A stretch of 64,000 nt of DNA from Chlamydiota bacterium (GTDB lineage Bacteria > Auribacterota > Tritonobacteria > UBA1439): positions 1 to 64,000 of the forward strand of contig JAAYCL010000001.1 in the NCBI GenBank assembly GCA_012729785.1, in the 5' to 3' direction. Below, in pieces: positions 1 to 7,444 of the stretch (position 1 is the first letter of the stretch; every line of letters starts with the position of its first letter). A program made the translations under genes and the position numbers. A model generated the notes under the pieces. It was not told where the DNA came from, searched no databases, and was given only the letters and a program-made list of their open reading frames with translations.

Positions 1-61
1 AAGCGGTTGTACCCTTTTATTTATCCAAGCCCTTCTTGACAATACTAATCTTCGCGGCGCC

Positions 62-79
62 CCCACCCCTAGGGGTGGG
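62..79. other. 18-bp perfect palindrome upstream of the first gene
   Basis: The sequence CCCACCCCTAGGGGTGGG is its own reverse complement. It lies in the 219-base leader before the first gene. It has almost no loop and no T-tract follows on either strand, so it is a poor intrinsic terminator; a protein-binding site is as likely. Apart from a nearby TTGACA (36-41) with no matching -10 box, the rest of 1-219 shows only the -10 candidate at 176-181. Confidence 0.4.
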
Positions 80-175
80 CGGGAGCCAACATCTCTCCGA
101 AAGCCCACACTTTAATCTACATCCCCCCCCCGCCGCGGGGAAGGAAATAGGATGGAAGGGGCGCCCGCGTTGCCG

Positions 176-181
176 TATACT
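176..181 (+). promoter_or_regulatory. Possible -10 box (TATACT) before the DUF1189 gene
   Basis: TATACT lies 38 bases before the ATG at 220 and a GGGAGG ribosome binding site follows at 207-212. No convincing -35 box sits 16-18 bases upstream, so this is only a candidate. The same TATACT hexamer recurs before the mcsA and diguanylate cyclase genes of this window. Confidence 0.3.
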
Positions 182-219
182 ATCCCCTCGGCGCACGGTC
201 CGTCCCGGGAGGCCATCCG

Positions 220-990
220 ATGAAACGCTACTCGACGCTCCATCCGCTCGTGATGGCCTTCTACTCGCCGAAGATCTACCGCGACGTGGCGTACGCCTGG
301 AGGGGCGCCTGCATCCTGTACCTGCTCATCCTCGTCGCGCTCGCGCAGGTGCCCGGGGCGCTGCGGTTCCATTTCCAGACGAAACGGTTCGTGCGCGAGG
401 ATGCCCCCGCCCTCGTCGCGCAGGTCCCCCGGATGCGTTTCTCCGGCGGGACACTCGCCGCGGAGGAGCCCGGTGTGCACCGGGTCGTCGACCCGAAGAG
501 CGGGAGGCTCCTGGCCCTCTTCGACACGACCGGCGCCTCGCGGACGCCTGAGGAGACCCCCGCCCTGGCGCTCTTCACGGCGACGGAGGTGTCGATTCGG
601 ACCGGCGAACGCGAGACGGAGACATTCCCCTACTCGAAGAATCTCGCCTTCACGGTCACGCGGGAGCGGCTGACCCGTTTCCTCGACCTGTACGCCTCCT
701 ACGCCGCGGCGGCGCTCTACCCGGTCGCCGTGGCCCTGGCGATGGCCTTTCGCGTCGCGCAGGCGCTGCTCCTGTCGCTCGCGGGGCTCCTGCTGGCCAG
801 GTGGATGCGCCTGCGCCTGCCGTACGCGGCGATCGTCCGGCTCTCGGTCGCCTCGATGACCCCGGCGATCGTCCTGGGCGCCGCGTGCGCTGCGGCGGGC
901 GCCGTCATTCGCTTCGAGGTGGTCGTCTCCGCCGCGCTGACGCTCGGCTACCTCGCCGCGGCGCTGAGGTTCTGCAAGAGGGAGGGCTGA
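220..990 (+). CDS. DUF1189-like integral membrane protein
   Basis: 256 aa. The N-terminus (FYSPKIYRDVAYAWRG, residues 14-29) and the layout match the DUF1189 family: one membrane segment at about 30-45, a long polar extracytoplasmic-type region of roughly 110 residues, then four hydrophobic segments between about 160 and 252. The function of the family is unknown; Gram-positive members have been linked to maltodextrin use, which need not apply here. The ATG is preceded by GGGAGG at 207-212. A short GC-rich hairpin (CCCCCG, CTTA loop, CGGGGG; 1002-1017) separates it from the next gene, so the two may or may not be co-transcribed. Family call from motif memory; no catalytic residues are visible. 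Confidence 0.6.
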   Translation: MKRYSTLHPLVMAFYSPKIYRDVAYAWRGACILYLLILVALAQVPGALRFHFQTKRFVREDAPALVAQVPRMRFSGGTLAAEEPGVHRVVDPKSGRLLALFDTTGASRTPEETPALALFTATEVSIRTGERETETFPYSKNLAFTVTRERLTRFLDLYASYAAAALYPVAVALAMAFRVAQALLLSLAGLLLARWMRLRLPYAAIVRLSVASMTPAIVLGAACAAAGAVIRFEVVVSAALTLGYLAAALRFCKREG

Positions 991-1045
991 GCGGCGCGTC
1001 GCCCCCGCTTACGGGGGAGGCGGACGCCCGCATCGGATCGACGCG

Positions 1046-1582
1046 ATGAGATACGCCAAGGTGACGCAGGGACGCGTCTTCGTGCTGGCGCTTGACCACG
1101 GCGAGATCGTCCACGAGGCGATCGAGCGTTTCGCCGCCGCAAAGAAGATCCGGGCGGCGGCCCTGATCCTCCTTGGCGGCGCGGACCGCGGCAGCAGGCT
1201 CGTGGCCGGCCCCGCCGACGGCGACGCGAGACCGGTCGCGTCGTTGGAGGTCGTCCTCGACGACGTCCGCGAGATCGCGGGGACCGGCACGCTCTTCCCC
1301 GACGAACGCGGGGCCCCGATCCTGCACCTCCACGCCGCGTGCGGGCGGGGAGGGGAGACGATCACGGGCTGCGTGCGGCGGGGGGTGAAGGTCTGGCGGA
1401 TCGGGGAGGCGATCTTGTTCGAGCTCCTCGGCTGCGCCGCGGTGCGGGAGTTCTCGGCTGAACTCGGTTTCGCGGTCCTCAACCCCCGCGCGGGGGAGGC
1501 GGCGTCCGCCGCCGGCCCGCCGAAGGCGAAGGTTTCGGCGAAGCGCAAGAGAGCCCCCGCGAGGCGCCGCCCGCGCCGTTGA
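1046..1582 (+). CDS. PPC/DUF296 domain protein with basic C-terminal tail
   Basis: 178 aa. Residues 3-140 match the PPC (DUF296) domain: an N-terminal strand with VLALDHGEIVHEAIERFA, a central LILLGGADRGSRL and the signature HLHAACGRGGETITG. In plants this domain accompanies AT-hooks and binds DNA; bacterial copies are usually stand-alone with no defined role. Here it is followed by a strongly basic, Ala/Pro-rich tail (about residues 150-178, more than a dozen Lys/Arg), unusual for bacterial members and suggestive of nucleic-acid contact (inference). The stop codon is followed within a few bases by the next start, so it is probably the first gene of an operon with the ferredoxin protein. Confidence 0.7.
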   Translation: MRYAKVTQGRVFVLALDHGEIVHEAIERFAAAKKIRAAALILLGGADRGSRLVAGPADGDARPVASLEVVLDDVREIAGTGTLFPDERGAPILHLHAACGRGGETITGCVRRGVKVWRIGEAILFELLGCAAVREFSAELGFAVLNPRAGEAASAAGPPKAKVSAKRKRAPARRRPRR

Positions 1583-1587
1583 GGAAG

Positions 1588-2634
1588 ATGGCCCGCCGCG
1601 CGATCATCCACTGTTTCAGCGGGACCGGGAACGCGGCCCGTCTCGCCCGCATCGCCGCCGAGGAGTTTGTCCGGCTCGGCGTCCGGGCGGCCGTGAACCC
1701 CATGGAGCGTCCACACGTCCGCGGGGAGGCGGATCTCGTCGGGATCGTCGCGCCGGTCATCGGCTTCGGCCTCCCCCGGATGGCGGCGCGTTTCCTGCGC
1801 CGTCTCCCGCCGGGGAAGGGGAAGAAGGCGTTCGTCCTCGCCGCCCGCGGAAGCGCGGTGACCGTCCGGCTCGGGCGCCTGCGGATTTCCCTCCCCGCCC
1901 CCGAGGGGGTCGCGCTCCTTCAGGCGGCGGCATGGCTGCGCCTGCGGGGCTACGCGTTCGCCGGCGCGGCGGCCCTGGAGATGCCCACGAACTGGATACT
2001 GGCGGTCGACCCGCCCAACGAGGCGCGCCTCGCCGCGATGACGGACCGGGCCGCGGCGCGGATCCGCCGGTTCGTCGAATCGATCGCCGCGGGCGCCCGC
2101 CCCCCCGGAGGCGGGCGGCTGGCCGCGGCGGCGTGCCTGTCGCCGATCCTGGGGCCTGTCTGCCTCCTCTTCGGCGCGCTGGGCCGGCGCCTCGCGGGGA
2201 AATGGTTCACCGCCACGGAGCGGTGCACCGGCTGCGGCAGGTGCGCCGCGGAGTGCCCGCAGGGGACCATACGGATGCGGCGCGGCGTCCCCCGGTGGGG
2301 GTGGGACTGCCAGCAGTGCTTTCGCTGCATCAGTTGCTGCCCCTTGCAGGCGGTGGAGGTCTCCGGGACCGCCCTGCTGGCGACGTTCGCCCCGCTGCTG
2401 TTCGTCCGGCGGCTCTCGCGCCTCGCCGCTTCGCTGCCGAGCGGCGGCGGGGCGGCGGGGGTCGCCTGCTGCCTCGGCCTCATGGCGGCCGCCGCGGGGA
2501 TCGCGCAGGCGATCGGATCGCGCCGCCGCGGCGGGATACCGGGCTGGAAGCCCACGCGGGGCCGGAGGAGATACCGCGAAACGGGGTTCGATCCGTCCGC
2601 GTTCAGGGCGGGGGAACCGGGGAAGGCGCGATGA
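1588..2634 (+). CDS. EFR1-type flavodoxin/ferredoxin fusion protein
   Basis: 348 aa from ATG 1588; a TTG at 1579 would add three residues. The N-terminus carries a flavodoxin-like FMN loop (FSGTGNAARLA, about residues 8-18). Two clostridial-type 4Fe-4S motifs follow: C213, C216, C219, C223 and C241, C244, C247, C251, each ending in CP. Two hydrophobic stretches lie near the C-terminus, so the protein may associate with the membrane. The architecture matches EFR1-family ferrodoxins, electron carriers with unknown partners. The start lies just after the stop of the PPC gene, and the stop overlaps the next ATG by ATGA, which argues for one operon. No oxidoreductase partner is adjacent. Confidence 0.75.
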   Translation: MARRAIIHCFSGTGNAARLARIAAEEFVRLGVRAAVNPMERPHVRGEADLVGIVAPVIGFGLPRMAARFLRRLPPGKGKKAFVLAARGSAVTVRLGRLRISLPAPEGVALLQAAAWLRLRGYAFAGAAALEMPTNWILAVDPPNEARLAAMTDRAAARIRRFVESIAAGARPPGGGRLAAAACLSPILGPVCLLFGALGRRLAGKWFTATERCTGCGRCAAECPQGTIRMRRGVPRWGWDCQQCFRCISCCPLQAVEVSGTALLATFAPLLFVRRLSRLAASLPSGGGAAGVACCLGLMAAAAGIAQAIGSRRRGGIPGWKPTRGRRRYRETGFDPSAFRAGEPGKAR

Positions 2635-3248
2635 GGGCACGACGCCGGCGCGGATGGCCGGGTTTCGTCGCCGCCGGCTGCATCCTTCTCTGCTGCGGGT
2701 GCGGCCGCCCGGCGGCTCCGTCCGGCGGGGGCGGCGAGGCGGGGGGGGAGCGGCTGATCGTCCTCCTCGATCTCAACTACACCCTCGTCGAGAACCGGGA
2801 GGAGACCATCCGCGCGGGCGCGGGGGGGGTCGACCGCCGCCTCGCACGCGAGCGGTACCGGTCGTGGCTCCTGGAGCTGATCGGACCCCACCGCGTGATC
2901 CTGATCACCGCGCGGCCGGAGTCGCGCAAGGCGCGGACGCTCCTGCGGATCGAAGAGTCGGCGGGCTGGCGGCCCGACGAGGCGTACTTCAACGAGAAGG
3001 ACCTCCCGCCACCGGAATGCAAGAGGGATATCCTGGAGCGGTACGTCTTCCCGAAACACGGCGCCCCGCGCGACGGGACGCGCTACGCCGCGATCGAAAG
3101 CAACCCGCGGACCGCGGCGATGTACGCCTCCCTCGGCATCCCCTGCCTCCGGGTATGGGATTTGGGGCGGTACCGCCCCGGAGACGGGGATTCGGCGCGT
3201 TGCCCCGGGGATACGGCAGACGGGACAGACAGGGGAGGGGGGCGATGA
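2631..3248 (+). CDS. HAD-like lipoprotein with altered active site
   Basis: 205 aa. An Arg-rich N-terminus and a short hydrophobic stretch end in a Cys cluster (C17, C21, C22, C24) that looks like a lipoprotein signal, though the lipobox is imperfect. A HAD-type core follows: D47-L-N49-Y-T51 at motif I, ILIT93 at motif II, Lys around 123-131, and IE156SNP at motif IV. In classical HAD phosphatases the residue at D+2 is Asp; here it is Asn, so ordinary phosphatase turnover should be impaired. It could be a phosphotransfer enzyme of another kind or a binding protein. The start overlaps the upstream stop as ATGA, and the same overlap links it to the glyoxalase-like gene. Confidence 0.55.
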   Translation: MRARRRRGWPGFVAAGCILLCCGCGRPAAPSGGGGEAGGERLIVLLDLNYTLVENREETIRAGAGGVDRRLARERYRSWLLELIGPHRVILITARPESRKARTLLRIEESAGWRPDEAYFNEKDLPPPECKRDILERYVFPKHGAPRDGTRYAAIESNPRTAAMYASLGIPCLRVWDLGRYRPGDGDSARCPGDTADGTDRGGGR

Positions 3249-3856
3249 ACGTCATCCAGCTCGCGGTGGGGGGACTCGACGCGAACTTCTCGTATCTTCT
3301 GCACGACCGGCGCAGCCGCGACACGGCGCTCGTGGATCCGTGCGGGGACACGCGGCTGATCAAGACCGCCCTGGCGCGCCTGCCGGAGGCACAACCGCGC
3401 TACATCCTGCTCACGCACGGGCACCACGACCACTGGTCCGGCGTCCGGGAGATGCGCGGCGGTTTCGCCGCGCCCGTCGCCGCGCACCCCCGGTGCCCCG
3501 CGCGGCACGACCTCGATCTCTCCGACGGGGAGCGGCTCCCGTTCGGGGACACCTTCGTCGAGTGCCTGTACGCGCCCGGCCACAGCCCCGACAGCGTGCT
3601 CTACCGGCTCGGCGACGACACGGCCCTCTTCACCGGGGACACGCTCTTCGTGGACTGGTGCGGCTACGGCGAGCCGGAGGCGCTGTTCAGAACGATGCGC
3701 GAGGTGATCTTCCCTCTCCCCGACCGCCTCGAGGTCTACCCGGGGCACGACTACGGCCGCGCGCCGCATTCCCCCCTCGGGACCCAGAAGGCGGAGAACC
3801 CGTACCTGTCGACCGCGGAGTTCGCCCGTTTCCGCGAGGCGATGAAGGAGCTCTGA
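3245..3856 (+). CDS. Metallo-beta-lactamase-fold hydrolase (glyoxalase II-like)
   Basis: 203 aa. It holds the metal-binding signature T57-H58-G-H60-H-D62-H63, then APGHSPDS, FTGDTLF and YPGHDYG, the order of histidines and aspartate seen in hydroxyacylglutathione hydrolases and persulfide dioxygenases. The C-terminal substrate-binding helices of full GloB (about 250 aa) are short here, so glutathione specificity is uncertain; a general thioesterase or persulfide dioxygenase is equally possible. Start ATG overlaps the HAD-like gene stop. Soluble, cytoplasmic by appearance. It is the last gene of the ATGA-linked group that begins near 1046. Confidence 0.75.
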   Translation: MNVIQLAVGGLDANFSYLLHDRRSRDTALVDPCGDTRLIKTALARLPEAQPRYILLTHGHHDHWSGVREMRGGFAAPVAAHPRCPARHDLDLSDGERLPFGDTFVECLYAPGHSPDSVLYRLGDDTALFTGDTLFVDWCGYGEPEALFRTMREVIFPLPDRLEVYPGHDYGRAPHSPLGTQKAENPYLSTAEFARFREAMKEL

Positions 3857-3860
3857 GACG

Positions 3861-4193
3861 ATGCGGTTTCTCGCCAGACTCGCCGCCAGTGTCGCCGTGA
3901 TCGTGCGCTGCGCCCGGATCGGGAAACGGCACCCGTCGCTCGCGGGGCTCATCGCCACGATGCCGCTGATGAGTTTGATCGTCCTCTTCTAACTGCGCCT
4001 GGAGAACCCGGGGGACGACGCCCTGCTCAGGGGCTGCACGCAGGGGGCGCTCTGGGGGATCGTCCCGAGCATCCTCTTCTTCGCCGCCGCGTGGCTGAGC
4101 CTGAGGGGCGGGATCCCGCTTTCGCTCGCGCTCGCCTCGGCCTTCGCCGCATGGCCGGCCGGCGCCATGGCGCACCAGCGGGTGCTCCGTTGA
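3861..4193 (+). pseudogene. DUF3147-like membrane protein gene with in-frame TAA
   Basis: Reading from ATG 3861 gives 43 codons, then TAA at 3990-3992, then 66 more codons in the same frame to TGA at 4191-4193. The two halves read as one small multi-TM protein: a stretch ending GLIATMPLMSLIVLF, the stop, then LRLENPGDD and GALWGIVPSILFFAAAW. This resembles DUF3147-type proteins of about 110 aa. A single base change from a Tyr codon would produce the stop. It is therefore a recent pseudogene, an assembly or sequencing error, or (less likely) a read-through gene. It starts 4 bases after the glyoxalase-like stop, and its end overlaps the likely TTG start of the methyltransferase gene, which suggests it was once a normal operon member. 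Confidence 0.6.
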
Positions 4194-5395
4194 AACGCCC
4201 GCCCGCGCCGCCCCCGCGTCTCGACTGCCGCGTGGAGGGCCTCGCCTTCGGCGGGGAGGGGGTCGCGCGCGTCGACGGGATGGTCGTCTTCGTGGAGGGG
4301 GCCCTCCCCGGCGAGCGCGCCGCGGTCGAGATCGCCCGCGAGGAGAAACGGTTCAAGCGCGGCCGCGCCGTCGAGATACTGGAGTTCTCGCCGGACCGGG
4401 TCTCGCCCCGCTGCCGCCTCTTCGGGCGCTGCGGCGGGTGCGTGCTCCAGCACCTCCGCTATGAAAGCCAGGTCGCGTGGAAGCGCCGGCAGGCGCTCGA
4501 TATCCTCGCCCGGATCGGGGGCTTCCCGGAGTTCGAATGCGGCGAGGCGGTGCCGTCGCCCTCCCCGTACGCCTACCGCAACACCGTCCGGCTCCACCGC
4601 CTCCCCGGCCGCGAGCCGCGCTACGGCTTCTGCGGCCGAAACGCCCGCACGCTCGTCGAGGTGACGCGCTGCGAGATCGCGGCGGATGCGATCAACGAGG
4701 TCCTGCCTGAGCTCGGAAGGCGGGCGGGGCGGCGGCCGCCGCCGGACGAGATCCGGGTCCGCGCCGGCGTCGGGGGAGGGGCCGTCGTGCACCCCGGCGC
4801 GCGCCCCGCGGGGCCGGTCGTCTTCTCGCTGGGGGGGGCGCGTTTCTCCGTTCCCCCCGCCTCCTTCTTCCAGGTGAACATCCCGGTGGCGGAGTCGATC
4901 GTCGCGCGGCTGGCGGACTGGATCGACGCGCCGGCGCCCGTCGGAACGCTCTTCGACCTCCACTGCGGCGCCGGGATCTTTTCCGCGCTCCTCGGGAAAC
5001 GGTTCCGGCGCACCGTGGGGATCGACCGCGACGCCCGCGCCGTCGCGGCGGCCCGCGGGAACGCCGCGGAGGCCGGGGCCGGGGAGGCGGTCTTTATCGC
5101 CGGGGATGCCGGGGAGATCTTCGCGGAGGCCTTCCGGGAGCACGCGAGGGAGGGGAGCGTCGCGCTCCTCGACCCCCCGCGGGACGGCGTCGACGAGCGG
5201 CTCATCGGCCTCCTCGCCGGCGCCGGCCGGAAACTCGCGCGGATCCTGTACGTCTCCTGCGACCCCGCGACGCTCGCCCGGGACCTGAAGCGGCTCTGCG
5301 CGGGGGGCGCGTGGCGCCTCGAGCAGGCGGCGGTCTTCGACATGTTCCCGCAGACGGCGCACCTGGAGGTCTGCGCGTCGGTCAGGCGCGCGTGA
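4190..5395 (+). CDS. RNA (uracil-5-)-methyltransferase, RlmD/TrmA family
   Basis: 401 aa from TTG 4190, which overlaps the previous stop; an ATG at 4151 would extend it but eats into the preceding gene. Residues 8-60 form a TRAM RNA-binding domain. C75, C81, C84 (CRLFGRCGGC) and C161 are the four ligands of a 4Fe-4S cluster as in RlmD. A SAM site DLHCGAGIFSALLG lies near residue 255, and the catalytic YVSCDP with nucleophile C357 is intact. The enzyme adds a methyl group to C5 of a uridine in rRNA (U747 or U1939 type) or tRNA; which one cannot be told from sequence alone, so no symbol is given. Cytoplasmic. Confidence 0.85.
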   Translation: MKRPPAPPPRLDCRVEGLAFGGEGVARVDGMVVFVEGALPGERAAVEIAREEKRFKRGRAVEILEFSPDRVSPRCRLFGRCGGCVLQHLRYESQVAWKRRQALDILARIGGFPEFECGEAVPSPSPYAYRNTVRLHRLPGREPRYGFCGRNARTLVEVTRCEIAADAINEVLPELGRRAGRRPPPDEIRVRAGVGGGAVVHPGARPAGPVVFSLGGARFSVPPASFFQVNIPVAESIVARLADWIDAPAPVGTLFDLHCGAGIFSALLGKRFRRTVGIDRDARAVAAARGNAAEAGAGEAVFIAGDAGEIFAEAFREHAREGSVALLDPPRDGVDERLIGLLAGAGRKLARILYVSCDPATLARDLKRLCAGGAWRLEQAAVFDMFPQTAHLEVCASVRRA

Positions 5396-5410
5396 CGAGG
5401 GGGGGGGGAG

Positions 5411-5977
5411 ATGCGCTTTCTCGATCTGGTGAAACGGCGGCGGAGCGTGCGGCGCTACGCCCCCGCGGCCGTATCGCGCGCGGCGATCGACCGGTGCCTG
5501 GAGGCGGCGCGCCTCGCCCCCTCCGCCTGCAACGCGCAGCCGTGGTCGTTCGTCGTGGTCGACCAGCCGGGCCGGGCGGCGGAGATCGCTCGGTCCGTCT
5601 TCGGCGGCGTCTACTCGATGAACCGATTCGCCGGGGACGCGCCCGTCCTCATCGCGGCCGTGACGGGGCGGTCCACGCCCGCCGCCCGGCTCGGGGGGCT
5701 GTTCAGGAACACGCGCTACCCCCTCATCGACATCGGCATCGCCTGCGAGCATCTCGCGCTCCAGGCTGCCGAGGAGGGGCTGGGGACCTGCTGGATCGGC
5801 TGGTTCGACGAGAGGGCGCTGAAACGGGCCCTCGGCCTGCCGCGGAGGGCGCGGGTCGATATCCTTATCGCCCTGGGCTACCCGGCGGACGAACCGCCGG
5901 AGGGGGGGGCGAAGCGCAGGCCCCTCGAGGAGATACGGCGCTATCTCCAGACCCCCCGCGCGGAGGAGGGCCGATGA
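5411..5977 (+). CDS. Nitroreductase family FMN oxidoreductase
   Basis: 188 aa, normal for the family. FMN phosphate-binding RRRSVRRY lies at residues 9-16, APSACNAQPW at about 36-45, and a C-terminal GLGTCWIGWF plus a LGYPADE segment complete the flavin pocket. Such enzymes reduce nitro compounds, quinones or enones with NAD(P)H as homodimers. The substrate cannot be read from the sequence. It begins 15 bases after the methyltransferase stop behind a long G-run that serves as ribosome binding site. Its stop overlaps the next ATG as ATGA, so the phosphatase downstream is translationally coupled. Confidence 0.85.
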   Translation: MRFLDLVKRRRSVRRYAPAAVSRAAIDRCLEAARLAPSACNAQPWSFVVVDQPGRAAEIARSVFGGVYSMNRFAGDAPVLIAAVTGRSTPAARLGGLFRNTRYPLIDIGIACEHLALQAAEEGLGTCWIGWFDERALKRALGLPRRARVDILIALGYPADEPPEGGAKRRPLEEIRRYLQTPRAEEGR

Positions 5978-6648
5978 GCCGTTTCCGCGCCGTCCTCTTC
6001 GACCTCGACGGGACGCTCCTGGATACCATCGAGGACATCGCGGATGCGATGAACGCCGTCCTCCGCCGCGCGGGATTCCCCGGCCACGCGCCGGATGCGT
6101 ACAGGCGCCTCGTGGGGGACGGGCTCGAGCATCTCGTCCTCCGCGCCGTGCCGCCCGGCCACCGCGACGCGGAGACGGTCGCGCGCTGCATGGAGGGGAT
6201 GCGGCGGGAGTACGCGGCCGGGGGGTACGCGAAGACGAAACCGTATCCCGGGGTGCCCGGCCTCCTCGACGCGCTGAGCGCCCGCGGCTGCCGTCTCGCG
6301 ATCCTCACGAACAAGCCCCACGACAGCGCGCGCGAACACGTCTCCGCCACGCTGGGGAAATGGCGCTTCGATCTTGTGGCCGGCGCCCGCCCGGGCGTGC
6401 CGCTCAAGCCCGACCCCGCCGCGGCGATCGAGATCTCCGCCGCGCTCGGCATCCCGCCGGACCGGTTCGTCTTCCTCGGCGACTCGGGCATCGACATGGA
6501 CACCGCCCGCCTGGCGGGGATGCATCCGGCGGGCGCCGTCTGGGGGTTCCGCGGGAGGGAGGAGCTCGTCCTGCACGGGGCCGTCTCCCTGCTGGAGAAG
6601 CCGGCCGACCTGCTCGCCCTGTTCCGCCGCGGTGCCGACGCCCGCTAG
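5974..6648 (+). CDS. gph: Phosphoglycolate phosphatase-like HAD hydrolase
   Basis: 224 aa. HAD motif I is D10-L-D12-G-T14-LLDT, motif II ILTNKP, the KPDP lysine loop follows and motif IV is GDSGIDMDTA: all catalytic residues are present. An alpha-helical cap sits between motif I and II (about residues 17-85), as in class C1 phosphatases such as Gph and PGP. Dephosphorylation of 2-phosphoglycolate is the usual role (clearing DNA-repair product), but related beta-phosphoglucomutases and pyrophosphatases are close. Coupled to the nitroreductase gene. About 170 bases to the next gene contain a candidate promoter. Confidence 0.75.
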   Translation: MSRFRAVLFDLDGTLLDTIEDIADAMNAVLRRAGFPGHAPDAYRRLVGDGLEHLVLRAVPPGHRDAETVARCMEGMRREYAAGGYAKTKPYPGVPGLLDALSARGCRLAILTNKPHDSAREHVSATLGKWRFDLVAGARPGVPLKPDPAAAIEISAALGIPPDRFVFLGDSGIDMDTARLAGMHPAGAVWGFRGREELVLHGAVSLLEKPADLLALFRRGADAR

Positions 6649-6777
6649 GGATCCCTCCTGCCCGCCTTCCCTCTCCCCTCCGCGCGCGCGAAGAGAAGGA
6701 CGGGGTGCGGGCGGCTCGACCCTTCGTGCGGTGTCCCACGCCTCCCGTCCGGCGTGTTCAGTCCGCCTCCGTTGTGC

Positions 6778-6783
6778 TATACT
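6778..6783 (+). promoter_or_regulatory. Candidate -10 box for mcsA
   Basis: TATACT lies 34 bases before the mcsA ATG at 6817. At a 17-base spacing the -35 would be TGTTCA (6755-6760), a poor match. The element excludes upstream in-frame starts for mcsA, since they would overlap the promoter. No CtsR-type direct heptad repeat was seen around it. Confidence 0.4.
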
Positions 6784-6816
6784 TTTTCGTCGGAAAGCTC
6801 CCGGGGCTCGATCTCG

Positions 6817-7341
6817 ATGATCTGCGAACTGTGCAAGAAGAACACCGCAACGGTGCGCTACACCGAGGTGGTGGACAAGAAGGTCATGAAGATGAACCTG
6901 TGCGAGGAGTGCGCCAAGAAGAAGGGCGTCAGCGTGCAGGCGCCGTTCACCATCGCCGATCTCCTCTCGGGCCTCGCCGAGGCGGGGTCCAGGACCGAGG
7001 AGAACGCTGGCGCGACCTGCCCCTCGTGCGGCCTGACCTACGGCGACTTCAGGAAGACGGGGCGGCTGGGCTGCGACGGCTGCTACACCGCGTTCAAGAA
7101 AGGCCTCCGGAGCCTCCTCGAATCGATACACAAGAGCACCGCGCACCACGGCAAGGTCCCCGCGCGCGCCCGGGGCGCCGTCGACGAGGCGCGCCTGCTG
7201 TCGGAGCTCGAGGAGAGCCTGGCCGCGGCGGTGCAACACGAGGAGTTCGAGAAGGCGGCCGGGCTCAGGGACCGCATCCGCGAGATGAAGCGGGAGGCGC
7301 GGACGAAAGGGCGGGCCGCGAAGAAGACCAGGGAGGCGTGA
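6817..7341 (+). CDS. mcsA: McsA, activator of protein-arginine kinase McsB
   Basis: 174 aa. Two zinc knuckle sets: C3-x2-C6 with C29-x2-C32, and C68-x2-C71 with C86-x2-C89. A UVR motif (about residues 133-160, AVQHEEFEKAAGLRDRIREMK region) follows, as in B. subtilis McsA. The protein binds and stimulates McsB and acts as an adaptor to ClpC. I chose ATG 6817, which begins MICELC and follows the -10 box. It is followed after about 100 bases by mcsB and clpC. In Firmicutes the first gene of this operon is the repressor ctsR; it is absent here, and the upstream gene is gph. Confidence 0.9.
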   Translation: MICELCKKNTATVRYTEVVDKKVMKMNLCEECAKKKGVSVQAPFTIADLLSGLAEAGSRTEENAGATCPSCGLTYGDFRKTGRLGCDGCYTAFKKGLRSLLESIHKSTAHHGKVPARARGAVDEARLLSELEESLAAAVQHEEFEKAAGLRDRIREMKREARTKGRAAKKTREA

Positions 7342-7444
7342 CCTCGAAAGCCCGGCCGCGGCCTCTCGCCGCCGCGGCGGGGGCGGGACGGAGCTTGAGT
7401 CAATCCGCGGGGTCTTGGGCGTGCATACGGTTTCGGGGACGGGC

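Noticed and set aside
36-41. TTGACA at 36-41 as a promoter
   Set aside because: No AT-rich -10 hexamer occurs 16-18 bases downstream; that position is GC-only.
3990-3992. Recoded codon (selenocysteine or pyrrolysine) in the DUF3147-like gene
   Set aside because: The codon is TAA, not TGA or TAG, and no recoding element is seen.
6754-6816. Upstream GTG at 6754 as mcsA start
   Set aside because: It overlaps the TATACT box; all conserved McsA sequence starts at 6817.
7365-7382. GC palindrome between mcsA and mcsB
   Set aside because: A CCGCCGCGGCGG-type run is expected in this base composition and no stem with T-tract forms.
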